Shown: positions 51,674-58,992 of the stretch, piece by piece
How the letters are laid out: each line of letters opens with the position of its first letter
How positions within the stretch are numbered: position 1 is the first letter of the stretch
Notes under the pieces: generated by a model
The model's input: only the letters and a program-made list of their open reading frames with translations
The model's database searches: none
What the model was told of the DNA's origin: nothing
Source: DATKQJ01 sp035534295
GTDB lineage: Bacteria; Chloroflexota; Dormibacteria; Dormibacterales; Dormibacteraceae
Direction: 5' to 3'
Length of the DNA: 64,000 bases
NCBI GenBank assembly: GCA_035534295.1
Contig: DATLSE010000049.1
Span: forward strand, 34,276-98,275
Position numbers and translations under genes: made by a program

Positions 51674-52204
51674 CTAGGGGCTTGGGCTGGGGCTGGGGGC
51701 GATGGCCGTGATCGAGACCAGCTGAACCAGGAACACGAGTGTGGCATTGGCCGGGATCGGGCCTCCGGAGGGCGGATTGGCCCCGTAGCCCAGCGCCGGC
51801 GGAATGAGCAGACGCCTGATCCCGCCCACCCTCATCCCCGGAATTCCCTCGTCCCAGCCGGGAATGACGTTGCCGCTGCCGATCGGAGTGCTGAAGGCCT
51901 GCCCCCGATCGCGGCTGGAATCAAACTTGGTCCCGTTGGTAAGCCAACCCGTGTACTGGACGCTGACGGTGTCCCCCTGTACCACCGGGGGTCCGGTTCC
52001 GACCTTGACGTCCGCGTACTGGAGTCCGTCAGGGAGCTTGATCTGGGGCAGGTTGAGACCGGTTGAGAAACTGTCCGACCCGGGCGCGGGGGTGGGCGTG
52101 ACCTGGACCTCGCCCGCCACCGCGCCCGAGCTGGGGTTGGGATTGGAATAGCCGCAGCCGACCAGGGTGGCCGCAACCGCGAGCGCGAGCGCGAACAGCT
52201 TCAT
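51674..52204 (-). CDS. FKBP-type peptidyl-prolyl isomerase, lipoprotein
   Basis: A 176-residue lipoprotein (lipobox LVGC at ~14-17) with a Ser/Pro linker and one FKBP domain: VSVQYTGWLTNGTKFDSS, GSGNVIPGWDEGIPGMRVGG and LLIPPALGYGA. It catalyses prolyl isomerisation of exported proteins outside the membrane. It overlaps the cyclophilin gene start-to-stop by four bases, giving a PPIase pair. Confidence 0.92.
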   Translation of the reverse strand: MKLFALALAVAATLVGCGYSNPNPSSGAVAGEVQVTPTPAPGSDSFSTGLNLPQIKLPDGLQYADVKVGTGPPVVQGDTVSVQYTGWLTNGTKFDSSRDRGQAFSTPIGSGNVIPGWDEGIPGMRVGGIRRLLIPPALGYGANPPSGGPIPANATLVFLVQLVSITAIAPSPSPSP

Positions 52205-52680
52205 CCTGCCTGGACCTGCACGGATTCGATCACGTCCCCGGGGCGGATCAGATCGACCACCTCCATGCCCGAACTCACCCGCCCGAAGTGGTTGTAGACG
52301 CCGCTGCCTCCAAGGTGAGGCGCATCCCCGAGCAGGACGAAGAACTGGGATCCGTTGACACCCGCCGGGCTCGATGCCATGCCCACAGATCCGCGCGTCC
52401 AGGGAGCCGGGTTGGTCTCGTCGGGCAGGCCGTAGCCGGGGCCGCCGGTGCCGTTGCCGAGGGGATCGCCGCCTTGAACCACAAATCCCGGCTCGACTCG
52501 ATGGAATCTCAGTCCGTCGTAGAACTGGGATCGGGCCAGGTGGATGAAATTGTTCACCGTCACCGGCGCGGCGGTCGCGTCCAGCACGATGGAGAAGATC
52601 CCGTGCGTCGTGGAGAAGGTGCAGGCGTGGAAAGCGCTCACGTCGATCTCCATGTCGGGGTGTCGTTTGGGGCTGTCCAA
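52201..52680 (-). CDS. Cyclophilin-type peptidyl-prolyl isomerase
   Basis: About 159 residues from TTG 52680, preferred because AGGAGG lies just upstream; ATG 52653 is the alternative. The cyclophilin core shows YDGLRFHRVEPGFVVQGGDP (catalytic Arg in FHR), GSVGMAS and GSQFFVLLGDAPHL. No signal peptide is evident, so it is probably cytoplasmic, unlike its FKBP neighbour. Confidence 0.9.
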   Translation of the reverse strand: MDSPKRHPDMEIDVSAFHACTFSTTHGIFSIVLDATAAPVTVNNFIHLARSQFYDGLRFHRVEPGFVVQGGDPLGNGTGGPGYGLPDETNPAPWTRGSVGMASSPAGVNGSQFFVLLGDAPHLGGSGVYNHFGRVSSGMEVVDLIRPGDVIESVQVQAG

Positions 52681-52770
52681 GTTCCTCCTCGCATTGTGCC
52701 AGCGCTGCTGGCGCCGGGGTGCGGGCCGATCCGCCGCCCGGCTAACGGCTGCGGGCTGAAGGGGCCTCGC

Positions 52771-52776
52771 TAGAAT
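52771..52776 (+). promoter_or_regulatory. -10 element of the tRNA cluster
   Basis: TAGAAT, about 17 bases before the first tRNA gene. No good -35 box was found. Confidence 0.35.
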
Positions 52777-52793
52777 AGCAACGCCGGGCACGG

Positions 52794-52869
52794 GGGCGGC
52801 TAGCTCAGCTGGGAGAGCGCCAGCTTGACATGCTGGAGGTCGGCGGTTCGAGACCGTCGCCGCCCACCA
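52794..52869 (+). tRNA. tRNA-Val (GAC)
   Basis: A full cloverleaf: acceptor GGGCGGC/GCCGCCC, anticodon loop TTGACAT giving GAC, T-loop GGTTCGAGACC, and encoded CCA at the 3' end. It is the first of four tRNAs transcribed together. Confidence 0.95.
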
Positions 52870-52885
52870 CCGATTCGTCCGGCGG

Positions 52886-52962
52886 GGCCCGTTCGTCTAG
52901 TGGACTAGGACGCCGGCCTTTCAAGCCGGAGATCGCGGGTTCGAAGCCCGCACGGGCCACCA
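52886..52962 (+). tRNA. tRNA-Glu (TTC)
   Basis: Acceptor GGCCCGT/ACGGGCC, anticodon loop CTTTCAA giving TTC, T-arm GCGGGTTCGAAGCCCGC, encoded CCA. Confidence 0.95.
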
Positions 52963-52972
52963 GACGGAGAGT

Positions 52973-53046
52973 GCGGGTGTAGCACAATGGCAGTGCGGCA
53001 GCCTTCCAAGCTGTTTACACGGGTTCGATTCCCGTCACCCGCTCCA
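52973..53046 (+). tRNA. tRNA-Gly (TCC)
   Basis: Acceptor GCGGGTG/CACCCGC, anticodon loop CTTCCAA giving TCC, T-arm ACGGGTTCGATTCCCGT, encoded CCA. Confidence 0.95.
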
Positions 53047-53089
53047 ATTCGCCGGCGGCCGATTTGGGTAAACTTGGCCCTGCTTCCGG

Positions 53090-53165
53090 GCGGGAGTAGC
53101 TCACTCGGTAGAGCGCAACCTTGCCAAGGTTGAGGTAGCGGGTTCGAAGCCCGTCTCCCGCTCCA
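53090..53165 (+). tRNA. tRNA-Gly (GCC)
   Basis: Acceptor GCGGGAG/CTCCCGC, anticodon loop TTGCCAA giving GCC, T-arm GCGGGTTCGAAGCCCGT, encoded CCA. An AT-rich segment and the RHH-Fic module begin directly after it, so its 3' end may be an integration site. Confidence 0.95.
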
Positions 53166-53167
53166 CC

Positions 53168-53219
53168 TTGATTTGCATCAATATAGGTATTTGATGGCAA
53201 TTAGTTCTTTTGCTATCAT
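53168..53219 (+). promoter_or_regulatory. Promoter and operator of the RHH-Fic module
   Basis: TTGATG (53191-53196), 17 bases, TATCAT (53214-53219), then six bases to the GTG start. Covering it is a 9-bp inverted repeat TGATGGCAA (53192-53200) / TTGCTATCA (53210-53218) with one mismatch. A further palindrome TTGAT-TTGC-ATCAA lies at 53168-53181. The half-site TTGC(N)ATCA thus occurs three times, as expected for autoregulation by a ribbon-helix-helix antitoxin. Confidence 0.65.
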
Positions 53220-53225
53220 GGACTC

Positions 53226-53627
53226 GTGAAGCGCAAGGCTCCTGTCAGACGTCCCGTACGAAGACCTGCGGTTGCCGAGCGCCCCACCATCACGGTGAGG
53301 TTCAATGACCCGGCGCAGCACGAGCTGCTCTCGCTTGTGGCGGGCGAGCGTCATACCTCGGTCAATCAGCTCATCCAGGACCTCATCGATGCCCCGCTAC
53401 ACGAGGCGGCTGGCGAGCTGGAAGGGAAACTCGTGCGAATGGTGGAAGTGCTTCGCAGTATGACCGGAGTGCAAAGAGCTCGATCGATCACCGCTGCCGC
53501 CAGAGAGACATCCGAAGCCGAGGGCAAGTACCAGGACCCTCTCCGGGCCAGGCGCATCTCCCGGGAGGACGCTCTGAACCTGCGACGGGCTCTCGACGAG
53601 GGACGCGCTGAGCCAGATCTGGGGTAG
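53226..53627 (+). CDS. RHH-type antitoxin-like protein with Fic-inhibition motif
   Basis: A 133-residue protein from GTG 53226. A basic tail is followed by a ribbon-helix-helix: ITVRFNDPAQHELLSLVA and TSVNQLIQDLID (~22-55). In the C-terminal part ARETSEAEGKY (~92-102) contains TSEAEG, fitting the [S/T]xxxE[G/N] helix by which class I Fic antitoxins block ATP binding in their toxin. DNA binding plus Fic inhibition in one chain is inferred. The fic gene follows. Confidence 0.65.
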   Translation: MKRKAPVRRPVRRPAVAERPTITVRFNDPAQHELLSLVAGERHTSVNQLIQDLIDAPLHEAAGELEGKLVRMVEVLRSMTGVQRARSITAAARETSEAEGKYQDPLRARRISREDALNLRRALDEGRAEPDLG

Positions 53628-53730
53628 GGAAACTCCGGATTCTCACGACCGAATCGCAGGCAACTGCGCTCGGATCCTCAAACGGCTGGTCGTAGACTCC
53701 AGCAAACGAGTCGCGTTTTCGTTTGACATC

Positions 53731-54240
53731 GTGCGTCTCTGGCACCGCGACATGTACGTTGGGATCAAGACTGACCTCAACGATCCGCTGGGCGAGTTCC
53801 GTGGGTCCACCGCGTCCAGAGCGCTTCAGAAATGCGATGTCGCGGTCGGGAACGTGCCTGGCGTCATGGCTCAGCGCATAGCGGCTGAGTTACAGAGGTT
53901 CGAACGATCCATTACCCAGCGGATGCTAAAGCTCGATGCGGCATGCCCGGGCGGTGCCAGCGACGCTGCGACCATTGCTGAAATCGCGGAACTCGCCGCA
54001 GACCTGCACGGTGAATGGGTGCGGATTCATCCGTTTGCCGATGGAAATGGTCGAACAGCCAGGATCCTGTGCAACTGGATCCTTCTTCGCTATGAACTGC
54101 CGCCCGTGTTGCGGCTTCGCCCGCGACCCGGTTCAGCCGACTACGCGCGCGCCGCAGCCCACTCTATGGCGAACGGCGATCACCGGCTCATTGGTGAGTA
54201 CGTCCTGGACCAGCTGAGCCGCCACTTCGGCGCGAGCTGA
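53731..54240 (+). CDS. Fic-domain AMP-transferase-like toxin
   Basis: From GTG 53731 a 169-residue Fic protein with the complete active-site motif HPFADGNGRTAR (~99-110). Fic enzymes usually transfer AMP to a target protein. The motif and WIRIHPF-like helix are intact, so it should be active. The frame stays open upstream to 53578 with Fic-like sequence (GNCARILKRLVVDSS, FSFDIVRLWHRDMY) but no ATG, GTG or TTG; CTG 53608 follows GAGGGA, so a rare start or +1 frameshift from the antitoxin gene is possible. The stop is at 54238. Confidence 0.8.
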   Translation: MRLWHRDMYVGIKTDLNDPLGEFRGSTASRALQKCDVAVGNVPGVMAQRIAAELQRFERSITQRMLKLDAACPGGASDAATIAEIAELAADLHGEWVRIHPFADGNGRTARILCNWILLRYELPPVLRLRPRPGSADYARAAAHSMANGDHRLIGEYVLDQLSRHFGAS

Positions 54241-54241
54241 T

Positions 54242-54463
54242 CATCCAGTCGAAAACGACCGGGGCGTCGGTCGGGCCCTGCTGGCCCACCTGGAGGTGGC
54301 ATCCAAGCGACTGGGAGCGCAGTCTTTGGTGCTCGAGACCGAAATCCACCAGGCGCCGGCGATGTCCCTCTACCGTCGGGCGGGCTTCAAAGAGGTCGGC
54401 TGCTGGGGAGAGTACGCATCGTCTCCGACCAGCGTCTGCTTTAAAAAAGGCTCTCTGAAGTGA
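54242..54463 (+). pseudogene. Remnant of a GNAT acetyltransferase
   Basis: An open frame without a start codon translates to the C-terminal half of a GNAT domain: RGVGRALLAHLEVASKRLG, LVLETEIHQAPAMSLYRRAGF, ending at TGA 54461. The Q/RxxGxG/A acetyl-CoA loop (DRGVGRA) and the LYRRAGF helix are clear. The N-terminal half is missing, replaced by the fic gene. It marks a deletion or insertion junction. Confidence 0.7.
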
Positions 54464-54524
54464 ACCCCGCCATCGCCCTCGGGGCGTGCCGGTTCACATT
54501 CCGGGGTGCCCGGAGCACGTCAGC

Positions 54525-55610
54525 TCAGGAGATGTGCGCCAGCGCCCAGTTGAGGTAGAGCAGGACCCGCTGCGGGGTTTCCAGCTTGTAGAGATTGGGC
54601 CGCTCCCGCCCCTCTTGAAACACGGCCAGAGCGTCGGTGTACGACTCCACGTGGACTATCTTGGCCAGGGCGGTCACCACCGACCGGGTGGATCCGATGA
54701 ATGCCAGGCGCTGCCCCGTCACGACCAGCGACCCCTGGTCCAGGTCGGTCAGTGCGGTGGTCTGCACGGGATGACCGCTGAACGATCCGACGCGATACCG
54801 GATCCCGGTGTGGCCGATGGGAAAGCTGACCCCCTGGCTTCGGCCGGCGTACGTGGTCCGGGTGGAGAGGCGGGCAAGAACGGCGTGGGTGCAGTAGTAG
54901 GCCTGCTCCTTGGCCTTGAGCGCCAGGGGGCTCGAAACCGGCTGGGGTCCGTCAGTTTCAAGTTCGGCCGCCAGCAGCAGCGAATCAAACCCCAGGCTCT
55001 TCAGCGCCGCCTGGCGCTGCCCGACCTCCGCGCTCACCGCCCCGGCCTGGCTCGAGACGGCCTGGGCCTGGACCGTGAGAGCGGCCGCCTGCTCCTTTAG
55101 AGCGGCGGCCTCCGCCCTCAGGCTGTCGGCCTCGGGCAGTGTTCGGTCCGGGAGTCGGGGCAGGAGTTCGAGCAGGGCGGCGTCAATCCCCTGGCTCAGC
55201 TTTGATGCTTCCTTTTCCAGGGTGTGCTCATGGTGGTCATCGGACAGGCCCTGAAAGAGGCCGCCGAGCCCGCTGTGCGGCCTCGATTTGAGGGTCTCCG
55301 ACTGCGCATGCAAACTGGTGATCTGCAGTCGCAGCTGCAGTGCGGGCTGGATCTGGTCGGCGACCGCGCCCTGCGCCCACTCGGCCGAGCGGTCGAGCAG
55401 AATACCGCCCGCGAGCTGCAACTTCTGCTCCGCGGCCGAGCTCGCCGCGGCCGCCTCCTGAAGGAGCCTGTGGGCCTCGCCCTCCTGCTCGGTCAGCTGC
55501 TTGCGCAGTTGGTCTAGGGGCTCCAAGGTGACGGGACCGCCCGGCAGGTCGACGCGACGGCTGGAAACCGTCGGTGCCGCCGGCACCGTGGGCGGGGCAG
55601 GGTCGGACAC
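54525..55610 (-). CDS. Coiled-coil protein with PH-like C-terminal domain
   Basis: A 361-residue protein. Residues ~30-200 are long Ala/Gln/Glu-rich helices (coiled coil); residues ~265-355 form a compact domain with TALTDLDQGSLVVTGQRLAFIG and ALAKIVHVESYTDALAVF (each shown partly), resembling PH-like domains of bacterial SHOCT/YcxB-type proteins. No membrane helix or catalytic motif is seen. Function unknown. Confidence 0.6.
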   Translation of the reverse strand: MSDPAPPTVPAAPTVSSRRVDLPGGPVTLEPLDQLRKQLTEQEGEAHRLLQEAAAASSAAEQKLQLAGGILLDRSAEWAQGAVADQIQPALQLRLQITSLHAQSETLKSRPHSGLGGLFQGLSDDHHEHTLEKEASKLSQGIDAALLELLPRLPDRTLPEADSLRAEAAALKEQAAALTVQAQAVSSQAGAVSAEVGQRQAALKSLGFDSLLLAAELETDGPQPVSSPLALKAKEQAYYCTHAVLARLSTRTTYAGRSQGVSFPIGHTGIRYRVGSFSGHPVQTTALTDLDQGSLVVTGQRLAFIGSTRSVVTALAKIVHVESYTDALAVFQEGRERPNLYKLETPQRVLLYLNWALAHIS

Positions 55611-55707
55611 GCCCCGGAGTATCGGCGGCCCATCGCCGCCTTGTCAATTTAAATCCGTCGCCACCGGGGCCACCCACCCTGAGCCCCAACAGGGCTTGCG
55701 CGCTGGA

Positions 55708-56484
55708 CTAGGTGGCGTTGAATCCGCCGTCCACGCGGAGCGTGAACCCGGTGATCCAGCGCGACGCCTCCGAGGCCAGGAACAGGGTCGGCCCGACCGT
55801 GCAATCGGCCGGCAGCACCTTGCCCATGGGGACCCGGCTCAGCACTCCTCGGAGCTTTTCCGGATCGTCCAGCACGTCCTGGTTGAACGGGGTGCCGGTA
55901 AAGCCGGGCGCGACGGCGTTGACGTTGACTCCGCGGCCGCTCCACTCGATCGCCAGCACCTTGGTCAAGCCCACGATCGCGTGCTTGGACGGGGTGTAGC
56001 CCGGATAGCCCACGAAGCCGTGGAAGCCGGCGCCCGAGGCGAAGTTGATGATGCGCCCGTGGCCCTGCTCCAGCATCACCGCCCCGACGGCCTGGCAGCA
56101 GAGCCAGGTGCCCATCACATTGACGTCCATCTGCAGCTTCCATTTGTCCAGCGGATGCTCCGCAGAGGGGATGCGGAAGATGGCGCCAGCCAGATTGATC
56201 AGCACGTCGAGTCGACCGAACTCCTCGCGCGCCCGTCTCACCATGAGCTCGACGTCGGCCGGCTCACGGACGTCGACGTGGACCTCCTGGGCGCGTCGCC
56301 CCAACGAGCGGACTTCATCGCCCAGCGACCTGGCGGCGGCATCGTTGACGTCGGCCAGCACCAGATCGGCCCCGCCCTGGGCGAAGGCGCGGACGATGGG
56401 TGCGCCCAGGCCACCGGAGGGACCGGTCACGACCACCACCTGATCCTCGAAGCTGAACGGGTTCTCCAGGGCCAAGAGGCGCAA
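55708..56484 (-). CDS. Short-chain dehydrogenase/reductase
   Basis: A 258-residue classical SDR. The NAD(P) loop is TGPSGGLG (~20-27), an aspartate after the second strand (ADVND) favours NAD, NLAGA is the structural motif, and the catalytic residues are Ser in NFASGAG and Tyr/Lys in YTPSK (~164-168). The start is uncertain: TATACT directly precedes TTG 56484, so a leaderless start at the TTG three codons later is plausible. It diverges from the E1 operon. Confidence 0.88.
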   Translation of the reverse strand: MRLLALENPFSFEDQVVVVTGPSGGLGAPIVRAFAQGGADLVLADVNDAAARSLGDEVRSLGRRAQEVHVDVREPADVELMVRRAREEFGRLDVLINLAGAIFRIPSAEHPLDKWKLQMDVNVMGTWLCCQAVGAVMLEQGHGRIINFASGAGFHGFVGYPGYTPSKHAIVGLTKVLAIEWSGRGVNVNAVAPGFTGTPFNQDVLDDPEKLRGVLSRVPMGKVLPADCTVGPTLFLASEASRWITGFTLRVDGGFNAT

Positions 56485-56596
56485 AGTATAGCCGTCCGCT
56501 CACAGGGTTCCGGAGCGGGATCCGGGGCCATCGGGGCGCGGTCCGCGCCACCGGGCGGCCAGGCGCGTAGCCTATCGGTGGGGATGGAATTGGCGA

Positions 56597-56836
56597 GTGA
56601 GGGTTGAGGTGCGACTGCCCCAGTGGGGCATGGGCATGAGCGAGGGAACGGTCGTGGAGTGGAAGAAGCGCGTGGGTGACAGCGTGGTCGAGGGCGAACC
56701 GCTGGCGGAGATCGAAGCCGCCAAGGTCAACACCGACCTTGAGGCCCCCGAGAGCGGTGTGTTGACCGCGATCCTGGTCCAAGTGGGGGAGACGGTGGCA
56801 ATCTACACTCCGCTGGCCGTGATCGAGGTCGGATGA
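56597..56836 (+). CDS. Free-standing lipoyl/biotinyl-domain protein
   Basis: A 79-residue single lipoyl domain from GTG 56597. LPQWGMGMSEGTVVEW at the start and the modification site EIEAAKVN (Lys ~43) are typical of E2 lipoyl domains. No acyltransferase or E1/E3-binding region follows: the ORF ends and overlaps the E1 alpha gene by four bases. It probably acts as a separate carrier for the E1 reaction. Confidence 0.85.
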   Translation: MRVEVRLPQWGMGMSEGTVVEWKKRVGDSVVEGEPLAEIEAAKVNTDLEAPESGVLTAILVQVGETVAIYTPLAVIEVG

Positions 56837-57876
56837 GCAAGGACTTGGACTTGAGCTCGGCCCCTGGTTCCACGGAACCCGTCATCCCCAGCGCAATGCT
56901 TCTGGAGATGTACCGCCGCATGCTTCGCATTCGTCGTCTGGACGAGTCGGTCAAGCGCCTGGTCTCACGGGGCGAATTGCCCGGAGCGGCCCACACCAGC
57001 ATCGGCCAGGAGGGCGAGGTGGTGGGCGCGTGCATGGCGCTCGAGGACTCCGATTACATGACCGGAACCCATCGCTCACACGGACACCCGATTGGAAAGG
57101 GCGCGCCACTCAATGCTCTGATGGCCGAGCTTTTGGGCAAGAGCACCGGCGTCTGCAAGGGCAAGGGCGGATCCATGCATCTGGCCGACTTCAGTCGCGG
57201 CAGTCTGGGCGAATCCGGGGTGGTGGGTTCGGCGATACCCGTCGCCACGGGGGCGGCACTGTCCGCCAAGACGCTCGGCAACGGCCGGGTCGCGCTCTGC
57301 TTCTTCGGCGACGGGGCGTCCAACCAGGGTGTTCTGTACGAGTGCTTGAACATGGCCGCCGTCTGGTCGCTGCCCATCGTCTACCTGTGTGAGAACAATC
57401 AATATGCCTCGGTCACCGCGCAGCGTGAGGTGACCAAGGAGCTGCGTATTTCAAAACGAGCACCCGGATTCGGCGTCAAGGGCGTGACGGTGGAGGACGG
57501 TCAGGACGTCTGGCAGGTGTACGAGGTCGTGGCCGAAGCGGTGGCGCGGGCACGCGCGGGCGATGGTCCGACCCTGGTCGAGGTGATGACCTACCGCTAT
57601 TCGGATCACTCAGAGGGACTGCGCCATTCCGGCGCCTACCGACCGGCGGAGGAGCTGCAGGCGTGGATGGATCGCGACCCGCTGCCGATCGCGGCCGCGC
57701 GACTGCGCTCCCTCGGCGTCGGTGAGGCCGAACTGGAGGGGATGGACGAAGAGGTTCGAACCGAGGTTCAGGCGGCGCTTCGCTTCGCCCAGGATAGCCC
57801 TGACCCCGACCCCGAGGACGCGTTCGCCGATCTCTTCGCCGAACCCATCGCGATCCCCCATCGGAGCTCTAACTGA
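56833..57876 (+). CDS. 2-oxoacid/acetoin dehydrogenase E1 alpha subunit
   Basis: A 347-residue thiamine-diphosphate-dependent subunit. GTHRSHGHPIGKG (~76), the GKGGSMHLAD block, and the ThDP/Mg motif GDGASNQGVLYE to CENNQYA (~157-186) identify it. Phosphorylation-loop-like YRYSDHSEG follows. The acetoin dehydrogenase or pyruvate dehydrogenase type cannot be separated by eye. It overlaps both flanking genes. Confidence 0.9.
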   Translation: MSKDLDLSSAPGSTEPVIPSAMLLEMYRRMLRIRRLDESVKRLVSRGELPGAAHTSIGQEGEVVGACMALEDSDYMTGTHRSHGHPIGKGAPLNALMAELLGKSTGVCKGKGGSMHLADFSRGSLGESGVVGSAIPVATGAALSAKTLGNGRVALCFFGDGASNQGVLYECLNMAAVWSLPIVYLCENNQYASVTAQREVTKELRISKRAPGFGVKGVTVEDGQDVWQVYEVVAEAVARARAGDGPTLVEVMTYRYSDHSEGLRHSGAYRPAEELQAWMDRDPLPIAAARLRSLGVGEAELEGMDEEVRTEVQAALRFAQDSPDPDPEDAFADLFAEPIAIPHRSSN

Positions 57877-58871
57877 TGCCGAACCTGACCTATCTGGCCG
57901 CGATCGGAGTCGCCCAGCGCGAGGCCATGGAGGAGGACCCCCGCGTGGTGCTGATGGGTGAGGACGTCCGCTCCAACCTGTTCGGCACCGCACCCAACTT
58001 TGTCGAACTCTTCGGACTGGAGCGAGTCATCAACACGCCCATCTCCGAGGCGGCCTTCGCCGGCATGGGGGTGGGAGCCGCCATGACCGGGCTGCGCCCG
58101 ATCGTGGACATGACCTATGCCACCTTCATGTACCTGGCGTTCGACCAGCTCATCAACCAGGCGGCCAAGAATCGCTACATGTTCGGGGGCCAGGCCGACA
58201 TACCTGTGGTCTACCGGGCCAGCATGTTTTACGGCTCCTCCACCGCCGCCCATCACTCCGACCGGCCCTATCCGATGCTGATGAACGTACCCGGGCTCAA
58301 GATCATCACCCCGGCCACTCCGTACGACGCCAGAGGGCTGATGCGGACCGCGATCCGAACCGATGATCCGGTGATCGTGTTTGAGGATGCCACCCTTTGG
58401 ATGCGCAAGCAGGAGCTGCCTGAGGATCCATACCTGATTCCCCTGGGCCAGGCGCGGGTTGCCAGGGAGGGCTCGGACGCCACCCTGGTCGCGATCGCGG
58501 GGTCGGTGGTGCACGCTGAGGCGGCCGCAGAGGAGCTGTCCCAGGAGGGGATATCGGTCGAGGTCATCGACCCCCGGACCCTGGTTCCCCTGGACCGCGA
58601 GACAATCCTGCGATCGGTCGCCAAGACCGGCCGCCTGGTCATCGCCGACCCGGCCAACCGCACCTGCAGCGCGGCCAGCGAGATCGCCGCCCTGGCCGCC
58701 GAGGAAGTGTTCGAGTCCCTGCGCTCGCCGATCCGCAGGATCACCACCCCCGACATCCAGATCCCCTTCAGCCCGGCCATGGAAAAGCCGCTCTATCCGA
58801 ACAAGGCCCGGATCGTGGAGGCGCTCCGCGCCAGCCTCGGCGTGGGCCCGCGCCTGACCCAGGCTGGCTGA
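57876..58871 (+). CDS. 2-oxoacid/acetoin dehydrogenase E1 beta subunit
   Basis: A 331-residue partner of E1 alpha. VVLMGEDV (~25), NTPISEAAFAGMGVGAAMTG (~53), FDQLINQAAKNRYMFGG and the HHSDRPYPML segment are diagnostic; VIDPRTLVPLD marks the C-terminal transketolase domain. The E2 acyltransferase and E3 genes are not downstream; ABC exporter genes follow instead. Confidence 0.92.
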   Translation: MPNLTYLAAIGVAQREAMEEDPRVVLMGEDVRSNLFGTAPNFVELFGLERVINTPISEAAFAGMGVGAAMTGLRPIVDMTYATFMYLAFDQLINQAAKNRYMFGGQADIPVVYRASMFYGSSTAAHHSDRPYPMLMNVPGLKIITPATPYDARGLMRTAIRTDDPVIVFEDATLWMRKQELPEDPYLIPLGQARVAREGSDATLVAIAGSVVHAEAAAEELSQEGISVEVIDPRTLVPLDRETILRSVAKTGRLVIADPANRTCSAASEIAALAAEEVFESLRSPIRRITTPDIQIPFSPAMEKPLYPNKARIVEALRASLGVGPRLTQAG

Positions 58872-58992
58872 GCGGGCCGTTCCGCCCGCCATTGATCGCG
58901 CGCCGGGGCGCCACCCCGATGATGGCGATGGAGGATAGCGGTCTCCGGCGTCTGCCGGCCCCTCGAGCCGTGGGCTTGACGAGGAATGCGCC

